DNA from: Streptomyces rhizosphaerihabitans
GTDB taxonomy: Bacteria; Actinomycetota; Actinomycetes; Streptomycetales; Streptomycetaceae
Length of the DNA: 64,000 nt
Reading direction: 5' to 3'
Assembly: GCF_025399795.1 (NCBI RefSeq)
Contig: NZ_JAODTZ010000020.1
Location: forward strand, 93,206-157,205
The notes below the pieces were generated by a model. That model made no database searches and was not told the origin of the DNA. It saw only the letters and a program-made list of their open reading frames with translations. Positions 44,273 to 52,427 of the stretch are shown in pieces. Both the position numbers and the translations under genes were made by a program. Positions within the stretch are counted from its first letter, which is position 1. Each line of letters starts with the position of its first letter.

Positions 44273-44970
44273 CCCGGACAGCAGACAGGGAGATCCCCTT
44301 GCCCAGCACCACGAACCACGGATTCCTCGCGCTGGAAGGCGTCGACGGATCCGGGAAGACCACGACCGCCCGGCTGATCGCCGAACACGTACGGGCCCAG
44401 GGGCGTCCCCTGTCCCGCATCGGCCAGCACTCCTGGCTCGACCCGCAGGCCGCCCGCGTCATCATCGACGTCCGGGAGGACCGGCCGCACCGGCACAGCC
44501 ACCGGCAGATCACGGAGGCGTACTTCCGCGACAAGCAGCTCCAGGCCGGCGCGATCGGTGACCTGCTGCGCGACCGCACCGTCCTGTCGGACCGCTACAT
44601 CTTCAGCGACGCGGCCTACTTGGAGGTGCTCTACGGCATCCCGGCGCGCGAGACGCTGGACCGCCACCACGCCCACGGCACGCTGCTGCCCGACCTCGTC
44701 GTCTACCTCGACGTCCCCGTCGGTCTCGCCGCGGACCGTGTCGTCGCCCGGGGCAAGAGCATGCGGCACTACGAGAACAGCTACACCCTCGACAAGGTCA
44801 GCAAGGTGTACCGCTCGCTGCTCCTCGACGACCCGCCGCCGTACCTCCCGCCGGTGCACGTCTTTCGCAACACCACCGGCGCGCACGAGGACAGCCGCCT
44901 GGTGGACCTGTTCCACGCCGTCGACGACGCCCGCCCGGCGCCCGCGCGTCAGCTGCTGGAGACCACGTGA
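44269..44970 (+). CDS. Thymidylate-kinase-like P-loop kinase
   Basis: A 233-residue protein of the thymidylate-kinase fold. FLALEGVDGSGKTTTARL is the P-loop, VLSDRYIFSDAAYLE contains the DRY motif, VYLDVPVGLAADRV the Walker B strand, and RGKSMRHYENSYTLDKVSKV a lid. Housekeeping Tmk is unlikely here because the gene is embedded between cluster genes with stop/start overlaps on both sides. The fold is also used by enzymes that phosphorylate other small molecules, so a nucleoside- or sugar-phosphate substrate in the pathway is plausible. Confidence 0.8.
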   Translation: MTRTADREIPLPSTTNHGFLALEGVDGSGKTTTARLIAEHVRAQGRPLSRIGQHSWLDPQAARVIIDVREDRPHRHSHRQITEAYFRDKQLQAGAIGDLLRDRTVLSDRYIFSDAAYLEVLYGIPARETLDRHHAHGTLLPDLVVYLDVPVGLAADRVVARGKSMRHYENSYTLDKVSKVYRSLLLDDPPPYLPPVHVFRNTTGAHEDSRLVDLFHAVDDARPAPARQLLETT

Positions 44971-45851
44971 GCCGGCTCGACGTCGTCCTCCCCTGCTACA
45001 ACAGCGCGCACTGCGTCGGCCGCCAGCTCGCCGCCCTCGGGCGCCAGCGCACCGACGCCGACTGGGGTCTCGTGGTCGTGGACGACGGTTCCACCGACGA
45101 CCTGGCCGGGGTCGTGGACAGCCACCGGCACGAGCTGCCCGCCGACGTCCGCGTCGTCACCCGTTCCGGGCGCGGTGGCACCGGGGTCGCGCGCAACACC
45201 GGCGCACGGGCGGCCCGCGGCGACCGTCTGCTGTTCCTGGACGCCGACGACGAGATAGCCGAGGACCACATCGACGCGATGGCGGCGGCGCTCGACAAGG
45301 CCGAACTGGTCACCGCCGGAATCGACTACCGGCGCCTCAACCCGCCCGCTGTGCTGCGCGGCACGCCCCCCGACCAGCTCTGCGACATCCTGACCGCCAG
45401 CCTGTTCAAACCGCATGTCCTGGGCGGGCTCATGGGCATGTCCCGGGCCCTGTTCGACGAACTCGGCGGCTTCGACGAGCAGTTGCCCGCCCTCGCCGAC
45501 ATCGACATCTCCTGGCGGGCCCAGCTGGCCGGGCACACCATCGGCGTCGCGGACACCGTCGTGTCGGTCAGCGTCCGCGGCACGCACCGCGGCAGATTCC
45601 GCCGGGGCCGGTTCCAGGGCCGCGACATCGTGGCCCTGCGCAGGAAGTACGTCCCGCACGGCGTCCCTCCGGTGACCTGGCGCGCGCACCTGACGGACTG
45701 GCTGCGTCTGCCGGCCACGACGGCCCGCGCGGGAGCCCCGGCCGGCCTGTCCGCCCTGATGTGGGAGCTCGGCTGGCAGGCCGGGGTACTGGGCGCGCTC
45801 CGGTCCCAAGTGCCCGTCCCCTCCCCCCTTCCGAGTCCGGAGACACCGTGA
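44967..45851 (+). CDS. GT2 family glycosyltransferase
   Basis: A 294-residue GT-A fold transferase. The start LDVVLPCYNSAHCVGRQLAA, nucleotide-binding VVVDDGSTDDLA and metal-binding FLDADDE are clear, and FDEQLPALADIDISWRAQLA supplies the later acidic base region. It should move a sugar from a nucleotide donor, most likely the uronic acid made by the dehydrogenase at 41164, onto the peptide or a pathway intermediate. GTG start overlaps the kinase stop. Confidence 0.88.
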   Translation: MSRLDVVLPCYNSAHCVGRQLAALGRQRTDADWGLVVVDDGSTDDLAGVVDSHRHELPADVRVVTRSGRGGTGVARNTGARAARGDRLLFLDADDEIAEDHIDAMAAALDKAELVTAGIDYRRLNPPAVLRGTPPDQLCDILTASLFKPHVLGGLMGMSRALFDELGGFDEQLPALADIDISWRAQLAGHTIGVADTVVSVSVRGTHRGRFRRGRFQGRDIVALRRKYVPHGVPPVTWRAHLTDWLRLPATTARAGAPAGLSALMWELGWQAGVLGALRSQVPVPSPLPSPETP

Positions 45852-47002
45852 TCGAACTGTCCCGGGGGCTGAACCCGCACGAGACCGCCCTGGCGGAACC
45901 GGTCGTCCCGGGCGAGCCTCCTTTCGAACTGCTGCGCGGCAGCCCGTCGTACATCAATGTGCTGGACGCGCTCGGCGCCTGGGAGGCGGTGTGTGTCCTG
46001 CGCGGTCACACCGGTGCCGCCGCCTGCGCCTCGTTCAAGCACACCTCACCGGCGGGCATCGCCATCGGCGTGCCCTTCGCGCCGGGCGACGAGGCATTCC
46101 ACGACGGGGGACCATTGCCGGCCGGCGCCTTGGGCCGGGCCGTCCTACGGGCCCGGTCCACAGCGCCGAAATGCTCCTACGGCGACTTCGTCGCGGTGTC
46201 GGAGCCGATCTCGCCGGCCGAGGTACCCCTCTTCGCCAACGCCATCGGCGTCATCGCGCCGGATTTCGCCCCCGAAGCGCTCGCGGAACTCTCCCGGTTC
46301 CACCACGGCCGGTTCATCGTGCTGCGCGGGAACCCGGCCGGGCAACCACGGGCAGGGAGCGCGGACGCGCGGGAGACCGTGGAGACGGCGGGCCTTCGGC
46401 TGACACGCTCCGCGGCGCCGCTGCCCGAGTTCGCCGGCGGTGTGCGGACCGAGTGCGGCACACCCGGTCGCGCGGACGACCTCGCCGTGGCGGTCACGGC
46501 GGTCCGGCACGCCCAGTCGAACGCCATGGCCTTCGTCGTGGACGGCGCCACGATCGGCATCGGCATGGGGCAGCAGAACCGCCTGGACTGCACCCGGCTG
46601 GCGGCCGCCCGCGCCCGCACCTGGCAGCGCCGCCGCCACCCGGACGTCCTGGGCCTCCGGTTCCGTGACGGCGTCGGGCCCGCGGGGCGCGCGGTGTGGC
46701 GGGCGCGCCTCGCCGAGGGCGACCTGACGCCCTCGGTCCGCGCCGAGTTCACCCGGGTGCTGGTCCACCCGGAGGACGCCGACCGGGAACCGGACTGGAG
46801 CGCGACGCCACCGCTGTCCGGGGTGACCCTGGCGGCCGACAACCACTTCCCGTTCGTCGAGGTCGTCGAACTCGCGGCCCGCCTGGGCGTCACCCAGCTG
46901 GTCACGCCCAGCGGTTCGACCGATGCCGACGCGCTGCGCGAGGCGTGCGCCGCACACGGCATGAGCTGGGTCGTGACCGGTGAACGCTTCTTCCGGCACT
47001 GA
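45848..47002 (+). CDS. Stand-alone AICAR transformylase-like enzyme (PurH C-terminal half)
   Basis: A 384-residue protein matching only the formyltransferase half of PurH. ELLRGSPSYINVLDALGAW and ACASFKHTSPAGIAIGVPFA contain the catalytic Lys-His pair, and FVVDGATIGIGMGQQNRLD is the folate/nucleotide region. The cyclohydrolase half is absent. Ordinary purine synthesis uses the two-domain protein, so this copy is probably a pathway enzyme that formylates an amine, perhaps an aminoimidazole-like or other amine intermediate, from 10-formyl-tetrahydrofolate. It overlaps the glycosyltransferase and the kinase downstream by four and 23 bases. Confidence 0.85.
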   Translation: MIELSRGLNPHETALAEPVVPGEPPFELLRGSPSYINVLDALGAWEAVCVLRGHTGAAACASFKHTSPAGIAIGVPFAPGDEAFHDGGPLPAGALGRAVLRARSTAPKCSYGDFVAVSEPISPAEVPLFANAIGVIAPDFAPEALAELSRFHHGRFIVLRGNPAGQPRAGSADARETVETAGLRLTRSAAPLPEFAGGVRTECGTPGRADDLAVAVTAVRHAQSNAMAFVVDGATIGIGMGQQNRLDCTRLAAARARTWQRRRHPDVLGLRFRDGVGPAGRAVWRARLAEGDLTPSVRAEFTRVLVHPEDADREPDWSATPPLSGVTLAADNHFPFVEVVELAARLGVTQLVTPSGSTDADALREACAAHGMSWVVTGERFFRH

Positions 47003-47990
47003 CACAGGACCCGTCGCCCGGCCCTGGCTCCTGCCCGGCTGGCGGGACCGGGCGGTCGCCGTCGTCGACGCCCAGCTGGCCTTGGCGGGCCTGCGGCGCA
47101 CGGGACCCGTCGAGGACGTCAAACGATGGTCGCTCTCGGTCGTACTGCGCTGCCCGACCAGCGGGGGCGCCGTGTTCTACAAACAGTCCCTCCCGTCCCT
47201 GGCGCACGAGGGCCGGGTGCTGTCCCTGCTGGCGGCCCGCCGGCCCGGGCTCGTGCCCGCAGTCGTCGCCCCCGACGCACCGCCGAACGACGGATGGTGC
47301 ACCCGGGAGGTCCACCTGCGGCCCGGCTCGGAACTGCCGCACGACGCGCGGGGCCGGGCCCTGGCCGTCCTCGGCGGCGTACAGCGGGCATGGCTGGGCC
47401 GGACGGCCGAACTCGCCGCCACGGGTTGCTGGGTGCGCACTGCGCGCGCGCTGGCCGATATGGTCCCGGCGGCCGGACGGAGCGACCTGTTCGGCCCTGC
47501 CTCGGGTCTGCCGGGCGCGCTGTCCGCACAGGAGCAGCGCCGACTGTCCGACGCGTGCGCCCGGTTGCCCGAGCTGTGCGCCGCGCTCGCCGCGGCACCG
47601 CCCGGCGAAACCCTCGTGCACGGCGACCTCCACCCGGGCAACTGGGGCGTGGCGCGCGCATCGGGCCGGATCGTGCTCCTGGACTGGGCGGAAGCCGCCA
47701 TCGGCCACCCGTTCCTGGACGCCGTGGCAGCCCTCAGAAGCTGTCCGGAACCCGGGGCGCGGGCCCGCGCCCTCGACCGGTACTTCGCGAGCTGGTCGGC
47801 GCTGATGTCGCCCGCACAGTGCCGGGCCGTGTGGCGGCTCGCCGAACCGATCGCCGTGTTCAACCAGATCGTCACCTACATGCACTTCCTCGACGCGGCG
47901 GAACCGGACGAGCGACCGGGCTGGGCACCACGGCTGCTGTGGTGGGCACGGCGACTGCCGCGGACGGTCGACGACGCCGTCCGCGGATGA
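46980..47990 (+). CDS. Aminoglycoside phosphotransferase-family kinase (1)
   Basis: A 336-residue APH-fold protein. TLVHGDLHPGNWGVA is the catalytic HxDxxxxN loop and IVLLDWAEAAIGHP the metal-binding Asp. The N-lobe has AVFYKQSLPSLAHEGRVLSL with the ATP-binding Lys. The family phosphorylates hydroxyl groups of small molecules. It may phosphorylate the product for self-protection or as a biosynthetic step. The GTG at 46980 gives a 23-base overlap with the gene before it, the longest in the operon. Confidence 0.82.
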   Translation: MNASSGTDTGPVARPWLLPGWRDRAVAVVDAQLALAGLRRTGPVEDVKRWSLSVVLRCPTSGGAVFYKQSLPSLAHEGRVLSLLAARRPGLVPAVVAPDAPPNDGWCTREVHLRPGSELPHDARGRALAVLGGVQRAWLGRTAELAATGCWVRTARALADMVPAAGRSDLFGPASGLPGALSAQEQRRLSDACARLPELCAALAAAPPGETLVHGDLHPGNWGVARASGRIVLLDWAEAAIGHPFLDAVAALRSCPEPGARARALDRYFASWSALMSPAQCRAVWRLAEPIAVFNQIVTYMHFLDAAEPDERPGWAPRLLWWARRLPRTVDDAVRG

Positions 47991-48164
47991 CCGAGGCGCA
48001 CGGGCCGCCGGATCGCGGCCGACATACCACCCGGCCTCCCGTCCCTCAGTCCACCGCCGTCATCCCCACTGCTGTCCCCGAGCCGCCCCATTCACCCCAT
48101 CAGCCTCTGGCAACTCTGGCGCCCCTGGCGGCCATCCCCGTTCCATCACGAAGGAGACACCGAC

Positions 48165-49166
48165 ATGTGGTCCTCCACCGCAACGTCCCAGCCCGTCCTC
48201 GTCACCGGCGGCGCCGGCTTCATCGGCAGCCGCCTCGTACGCTCCCTCGCCTCCGCGGGTCACCACGTCCGGGTCCTGGACGACCTGACGACAGGCCGGC
48301 CGGAGTCCGTCGACGCGATCCCCGGAGTCACCCTCGTCCGCGGCAGCGTGCTGGACCCGGACGCGGTGGCCGAGGCCGCGCGCGGTACGGGACTCGTCCT
48401 GCACCTCGCGGGCGTCGTCGGCATGCGCCTCGCGGCGCAGCAGTCCGCGTACGCCTACGCAGTGGGACACGACGGGACCGCGAACGTCCTTGCCCGTTCC
48501 GGCGACACACCCGTCGTCCTGGTGTCCAGCTCCGCCGTCTACGGGCTCAGCGACAGCGCCGCCGTTCTGCGCGAGGACCTGCCCCTGGACCGGGCCGTCC
48601 CGCTCGCGTACGACGGCGGCGCCCCGGGGTACGCCACCGGAAAATGGGAGATGGAACGACTGGGTCAGCAGGCCGCGCATCAACGGCCGGTGCTCGTGGT
48701 GCGCCCCTTCAACGTCGTCGGACCGGGCCAGTCGGGCCGCTACGGCATGGTCCTGCCAACCTTCTTCCGGCAGGCCGGGGCCGATGTGCCGCTGACCGTC
48801 CACGGGGACGGCACCCAGCGACGCTGCTTCACCGACATCGACCAGTTCACCCGCCGTCTGCTCGACCTCGCCGCGTCCGACGCCGCCTGGCGACCGGACG
48901 GCAATGTGTTCAACATCGGCTCCACCACGGAGACCGCGATCGGTGACCTGGCCCGTCTGGTCCTCGACGCCACCGGCAGCACGGCCGGGGTCGTCCACGT
49001 GCCCTACGAGTCGGTCTTCCCCGGCCGCACCGACGTGACCGGCCGCGTGCCCCGCCTGGACCGGCTGACCTCGGCCGTCGGCGAGACCGACTGGCTGTCG
49101 GCCGCCGCGCTCGTACGCAAGACGGCACAGGCGCAGCAGGGCGGTGCGGTCGCCGCCGGGCGGTGA
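48165..49166 (+). CDS. NAD-dependent epimerase/dehydratase (extended SDR)
   Basis: A 333-residue extended short-chain dehydrogenase. VLVTGGAGFIGSRLVRSL is the NAD-binding loop, the catalytic Tyr and Lys are in YATGKWEME, and RPFNVVGPGQSGRYGMVLP is the sugar-nucleotide pocket. It belongs with nucleotide-sugar 4-epimerases or decarboxylase-like enzymes and so probably adjusts the sugar used by the glycosyltransferase. GAAGGAGA precedes the ATG. A 174-base gap separates it from the kinase gene. Confidence 0.88.
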   Translation: MWSSTATSQPVLVTGGAGFIGSRLVRSLASAGHHVRVLDDLTTGRPESVDAIPGVTLVRGSVLDPDAVAEAARGTGLVLHLAGVVGMRLAAQQSAYAYAVGHDGTANVLARSGDTPVVLVSSSAVYGLSDSAAVLREDLPLDRAVPLAYDGGAPGYATGKWEMERLGQQAAHQRPVLVVRPFNVVGPGQSGRYGMVLPTFFRQAGADVPLTVHGDGTQRRCFTDIDQFTRRLLDLAASDAAWRPDGNVFNIGSTTETAIGDLARLVLDATGSTAGVVHVPYESVFPGRTDVTGRVPRLDRLTSAVGETDWLSAAALVRKTAQAQQGGAVAAGR

Positions 49167-49199
49167 CATGCGGGTTCGCGCAAGAAGAACGGCATTTCG

Positions 49200-49228
49200 T
49201 TGACGCATTTCCACGGCCACGAGAATCT
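49200..49228 (+). promoter_or_regulatory. Possible promoter before the radical SAM gene
   Basis: TTGACG and GAATCT are spaced by 17 bases, 33 bases before the rSAM start. A weak relative of the cluster element (TGCGGGTTCGCGCA, 10 of 14 positions) lies at 49169. Confidence 0.35.
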
Positions 49229-49260
49229 TTTCTCAGCCATTCGATGTGAGGAGCTGCACC

Positions 49261-50415
49261 ATGGAACTTCAGTTGCCGGCTCCCGGGGAAACCATATTGG
49301 CCATGCTCAAACTCCCCGGAGAAATGTGCAACATCAACTGCCATTACTGCTACGAACGACGGAAGCCGTACCCCAATGCCCTCATGCTGAAGCCGGAGGT
49401 GCTGCGGAAATTCCTCGCCCTGTGCGGCGGGCGGCCGCTGGCGGTCGAACTCCACGGTGGTGAGCCGCTGCTGATCGGCCGACGCAGGATGGGCGACCTG
49501 TTCGCGGAACTGCGGCGGTACGAGGGGCCGGTGACGGTCTCGATGCAGACCAACGGCATCCTCCTCGACAAGGCGTGGCTCGACTTCTTCGACAGTGAAT
49601 GGCCGGACATCGAGATCGGCATCAGCCTGGACGGCGACGAGGAGGGCAACGCACACCGCGTCGACTTCAGGGACCGCCCCACCTACCGCAAGGTCACCAA
49701 GGCACTCGAGATGATGGCGGCCCGGGGGCGCAACGTCGGTGTGATCGTCGTGGTCACCCGCCGCATCCTCGGCCGCGCCGCGGACGTACTGGACTCGCTC
49801 GCCAAGTTCGAGGCCGTGAAGGTCGTGAAGCTCTCGGGGTGCCTGGACTTCAACGTGAAGAGCAAGGACTACCGGACGCCCAACCGGCAGTCGCTGCAAC
49901 TGCTCAACCCGGACGGAGTCGGCATGCCGGGGTGGGCGACGACTCCCGACGAGTACGCGGACTTCCTGATCGAGGCCTTCGAGCACTGGTCGTCGACCCG
50001 CTCCTACGGTTCGTACGTGCTGGAACCGTTCTTCAGCGTCATCCGGTCGCTGTCCGGGCTGCCCACGAGTTACACGAGCTTCAGCGACCGCAAGGAACCC
50101 TTCGTCGTGACGCTCTACCCCGACGGACGCATCGGCAGTTCCGACGAACTGAGCATGCCCGGCGCGCTGCTGGGCTCCGTGGACGCGGCCACCGGCATGG
50201 ACGAGCTGCTCACGCTGGACAGCAATCCCAAGCTCCGCACCGATCTGTCCGCCCTGCTCAGCAAGTGCGCGGGCTGCTCGCACGAGGCGTCGTGCCGTGG
50301 CGGCGCCCTCCCCGACCGACTCCGCTTCGAGGGAACCGGCTTCGAGGAGGACTACTGCGACTACCGCCGCAAGGTCATCGACCACGTGGCCGCGGCCCTG
50401 CCGGCAGCGGCCTGA
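49261..50415 (+). CDS. Radical SAM peptide maturase with C-terminal Cys cluster (SPASM-like)
   Basis: A 384-residue radical SAM enzyme. The cluster-binding motif is C23xxxC27xxC30 in GEMCNINCHYCYERR. The SAM region continues with AVELHGGEPLLIG and VSMQTNGILLDKAWLDFF. The C-terminus has C336xxC339xxxxxC345 in KCAGCSHEASCRGG plus C366, a pattern fit for an auxiliary iron-sulfur cluster (SPASM/Twitch). Such enzymes install thioether, C-C or C-O links or epimerise residues in peptides. No PqqD/RRE domain is fused to it. It is followed closely by the HExxH-type pair, as in FxsB-type systems where both activities act on one precursor. Confidence 0.9.
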   Translation: MELQLPAPGETILAMLKLPGEMCNINCHYCYERRKPYPNALMLKPEVLRKFLALCGGRPLAVELHGGEPLLIGRRRMGDLFAELRRYEGPVTVSMQTNGILLDKAWLDFFDSEWPDIEIGISLDGDEEGNAHRVDFRDRPTYRKVTKALEMMAARGRNVGVIVVVTRRILGRAADVLDSLAKFEAVKVVKLSGCLDFNVKSKDYRTPNRQSLQLLNPDGVGMPGWATTPDEYADFLIEAFEHWSSTRSYGSYVLEPFFSVIRSLSGLPTSYTSFSDRKEPFVVTLYPDGRIGSSDELSMPGALLGSVDAATGMDELLTLDSNPKLRTDLSALLSKCAGCSHEASCRGGALPDRLRFEGTGFEEDYCDYRRKVIDHVAAALPAAA

Positions 50416-50428
50416 AAGGGAAAGCCCG

Positions 50429-51403
50429 ATGTTCCTTCTCCCCGTCATCGACGACGACGAGACGCAGAACCGCTATTGGAACGCCTCGCTCGACGGCCGC
50501 GCCATCCACTCCTTCCTGCTGTGGGTCGAGCCGCACAGCAACGCCTGGGCCCGCCGCGCCGCCGCGGCCGGTGTCGTGGCGCCGGCCGTCACGGCCGAGG
50601 CCGCGCCCGCCCCACTCCACGCGGTCGGCCGTGCCCTCGTCGGCCTCACCCGCAGTCCGGCCGTCGCCTTCGACCCCGCCGAAGTGACCACCGCCCTCGT
50701 GGCCCTGCCGAACGGCCCCCGGATCGCGGTCCTCGACGGCGCGACGGACGGCGGCCTCCTCGGGCTCCGGCCGGCCGGAGCGCACGACCGCGAGGCGGTC
50801 GCCGACGCCGCACAGGTACTGAACGACGTGGGCCTGCGCCATGTCGTCGACCTCGCCGTCGGCGCCGTCGTCCTCGGTGACGATCCCGGAACCGCGTCGC
50901 TCGCCGACGTGTGCGACGTGGCCCTGCCCGGCCGGCCCGGGCCCGACCCGCTGTCGTTCGCGGAGGCGCTGCTGCGCGAGGGTGCCCGGTCCTGGATGGG
51001 CCAGTGGCTGCGCACGGAGGAGGCCGTCGGCGCGCGCACCGGCCCGCTGTCCGTGACCGGCCGGGCATGGCTGACCGGCGTCTTCGCCGACTCCCTCGCC
51101 TTCCAGTTCTACGACCGGCTCGCCCTGCGGCAGCCGCGGGGCACGGCGGGGCCCGTCGCCCGGCGCCACCGGGAGATCCACGACCAGCTCCGCGCCCTGC
51201 GTGCCGAACTGCCGGGCAGGGTGGGTGAGACGGTCGGCATGGGGATCGTCGCCGAGCTCATCGCCACCACCTATCCCTGCTGGAACCGGCGGCAGTTCGC
51301 CGTGAAGTCCCCCTTCGACTACATCCGTGAGATCAGGCCGCTGACGGACGCCGAGAAGGCGGAACACCTCGACCGGTGGGCCACCCCGAGCGCCGTACGC
51401 TGA
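50429..51403 (+). CDS. Apparent degenerate paralogue of the HExxH peptide hydroxylase
   Basis: A 324-residue protein without a family I can name alone. By eye it parallels the next gene product: FAEALLREGARSWMGQWLR stands where the neighbour has GETLVHEATHSWLNESLE, and WLTGVFADSLAFQFYDRL where the neighbour has VFGIVHAALAFANVIQYL. The metal motif HExxH is replaced by R183-E-G-A-R187, so it should not bind metal. It may be a scaffold or precursor-binding partner, comparable to the inactivated metallohydrolase part of FxsB proteins. GAAAGGGA precedes the ATG at 50429. Confidence 0.65.
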   Translation: MFLLPVIDDDETQNRYWNASLDGRAIHSFLLWVEPHSNAWARRAAAAGVVAPAVTAEAAPAPLHAVGRALVGLTRSPAVAFDPAEVTTALVALPNGPRIAVLDGATDGGLLGLRPAGAHDREAVADAAQVLNDVGLRHVVDLAVGAVVLGDDPGTASLADVCDVALPGRPGPDPLSFAEALLREGARSWMGQWLRTEEAVGARTGPLSVTGRAWLTGVFADSLAFQFYDRLALRQPRGTAGPVARRHREIHDQLRALRAELPGRVGETVGMGIVAELIATTYPCWNRRQFAVKSPFDYIREIRPLTDAEKAEHLDRWATPSAVR

Positions 51404-51434
51404 CCGCCGCCGCCCTGAAAGGACGGGAACCACC

Positions 51435-52415
51435 ATGACCGAGACCGAGACCGTCGAGACGGCCACGCCCGCCGCGCCGCTGCAGGCCGACCTCACCGCG
51501 CGGCTGGTGGCACGCCGCTCCGAGCGCGCGCGCACCATCCTCGCCACGCTGCGAAGGCTCGCACCGGGTACGGACCTCGGCGACCTGGACGGAACCCCGG
51601 ACGCCTTCGACCACGCCGTCCTGCACCACGCCTTCCAGCAGGCGCAGATCGCCGCGCGAACCCGGGACGCCGATCGGGCCCGGCGGGCCGTGGAGCTGTG
51701 GCAGAACCGGGCGGCGCTGCGCGCCGAGGCGGTGCACACTGCCGTCGGGCCGGTCATGGTGGTGCGGGCCGCGGACTGCGAGGCCGTGGACGACGACCGC
51801 CTCGGCAGCCAGATGTACCTGCTCGGCGCGTCGCCCGAGCGGGACGCGGCGGAGCGGGAGCGCATCGCGCGAACCCTGAACGCGGCCGTGGACGCCGCTC
51901 TCGCCGTCGGCAGCGAGGTGCTGCGCTCGTCCACCGCCGTCGTCATCTGGACCGAGGCCGTGCCGCTCGGCGCGACCTGCCGCAGCTACACGTTCGACTT
52001 CCTGCCGGGCACCGTCGTCCTGAACTGGACCGACGAACCGCTGCGCCTGGGAGAGACCCTCGTGCACGAGGCCACGCACTCCTGGCTGAACGAGTCCTTG
52101 GAATCCGAAGGGGTGGCCTTCGAGGACGGTGGTGACCTCTTCCACTCGCCGTGGAAGAACGAGGACCGTCCGGTGTTCGGCATCGTGCACGCCGCTCTCG
52201 CCTTCGCGAACGTCATCCAGTACCTCTCACGCATCCAGCCGGCGGGCGGCGACGGCTCGCAGCTGGCCGCCGTCCTGCGCCGACGCCTGGAGGTCGAGCT
52301 GGAGTCGCTGGAGATCGGTCACGCGTCGGCCCTCGCGTGCTTCGACCAGGTGCACAGCGACCGGCTGCGCACCTATCTGCGGGCCGCCGTGGCCGACGCG
52401 CGGCGCGCGGTCTGA
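51435..52415 (+). CDS. HExxH-motif peptide beta-hydroxylase-like enzyme
   Basis: A 326-residue protein of the HEXXH peptide-modification family (2-oxoglutarate-dependent HExxH hydroxylases). The metal motif is H211-E-A-T-H215 in TLVHEATHSWLNESLE. It is followed by DGGDLFHSPWKNEDRPVFGI, the F-x-SPW+...RP block that marks the family, and then a His (residue 252) in VFGIVHAALAF that could be the third ligand. Relatives hydroxylate beta carbons of residues in RiPP precursors. Its pairing with a radical SAM enzyme and a 51-aa peptide makes this the most RiPP-specific part of the cluster. Confidence 0.8.
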   Translation: MTETETVETATPAAPLQADLTARLVARRSERARTILATLRRLAPGTDLGDLDGTPDAFDHAVLHHAFQQAQIAARTRDADRARRAVELWQNRAALRAEAVHTAVGPVMVVRAADCEAVDDDRLGSQMYLLGASPERDAAERERIARTLNAAVDAALAVGSEVLRSSTAVVIWTEAVPLGATCRSYTFDFLPGTVVLNWTDEPLRLGETLVHEATHSWLNESLESEGVAFEDGGDLFHSPWKNEDRPVFGIVHAALAFANVIQYLSRIQPAGGDGSQLAAVLRRRLEVELESLEIGHASALACFDQVHSDRLRTYLRAAVADARRAV

Positions 52416-52427
52416 GGGGCGGCAGCT

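Noticed and set aside
44269..44970. Calling this the housekeeping thymidylate kinase
   Set aside because: It is embedded by overlapping starts and stops in the cluster operon, and its lid region differs; only the fold is certain.
47987..48946. Frame starting with an ATGA overlap after the first APH-fold kinase
   Set aside because: The overlap looks like coupling, but the frame runs out of phase through the epimerase gene and its sequence is low-complexity Pro/Arg.
51435..52415. HExxH protein as an ordinary zinc protease
   Set aside because: The downstream F-x-SPW...RP block fits the HEXXH peptide-modification family rather than gluzincin proteases, and the gene neighbours a radical SAM maturase.
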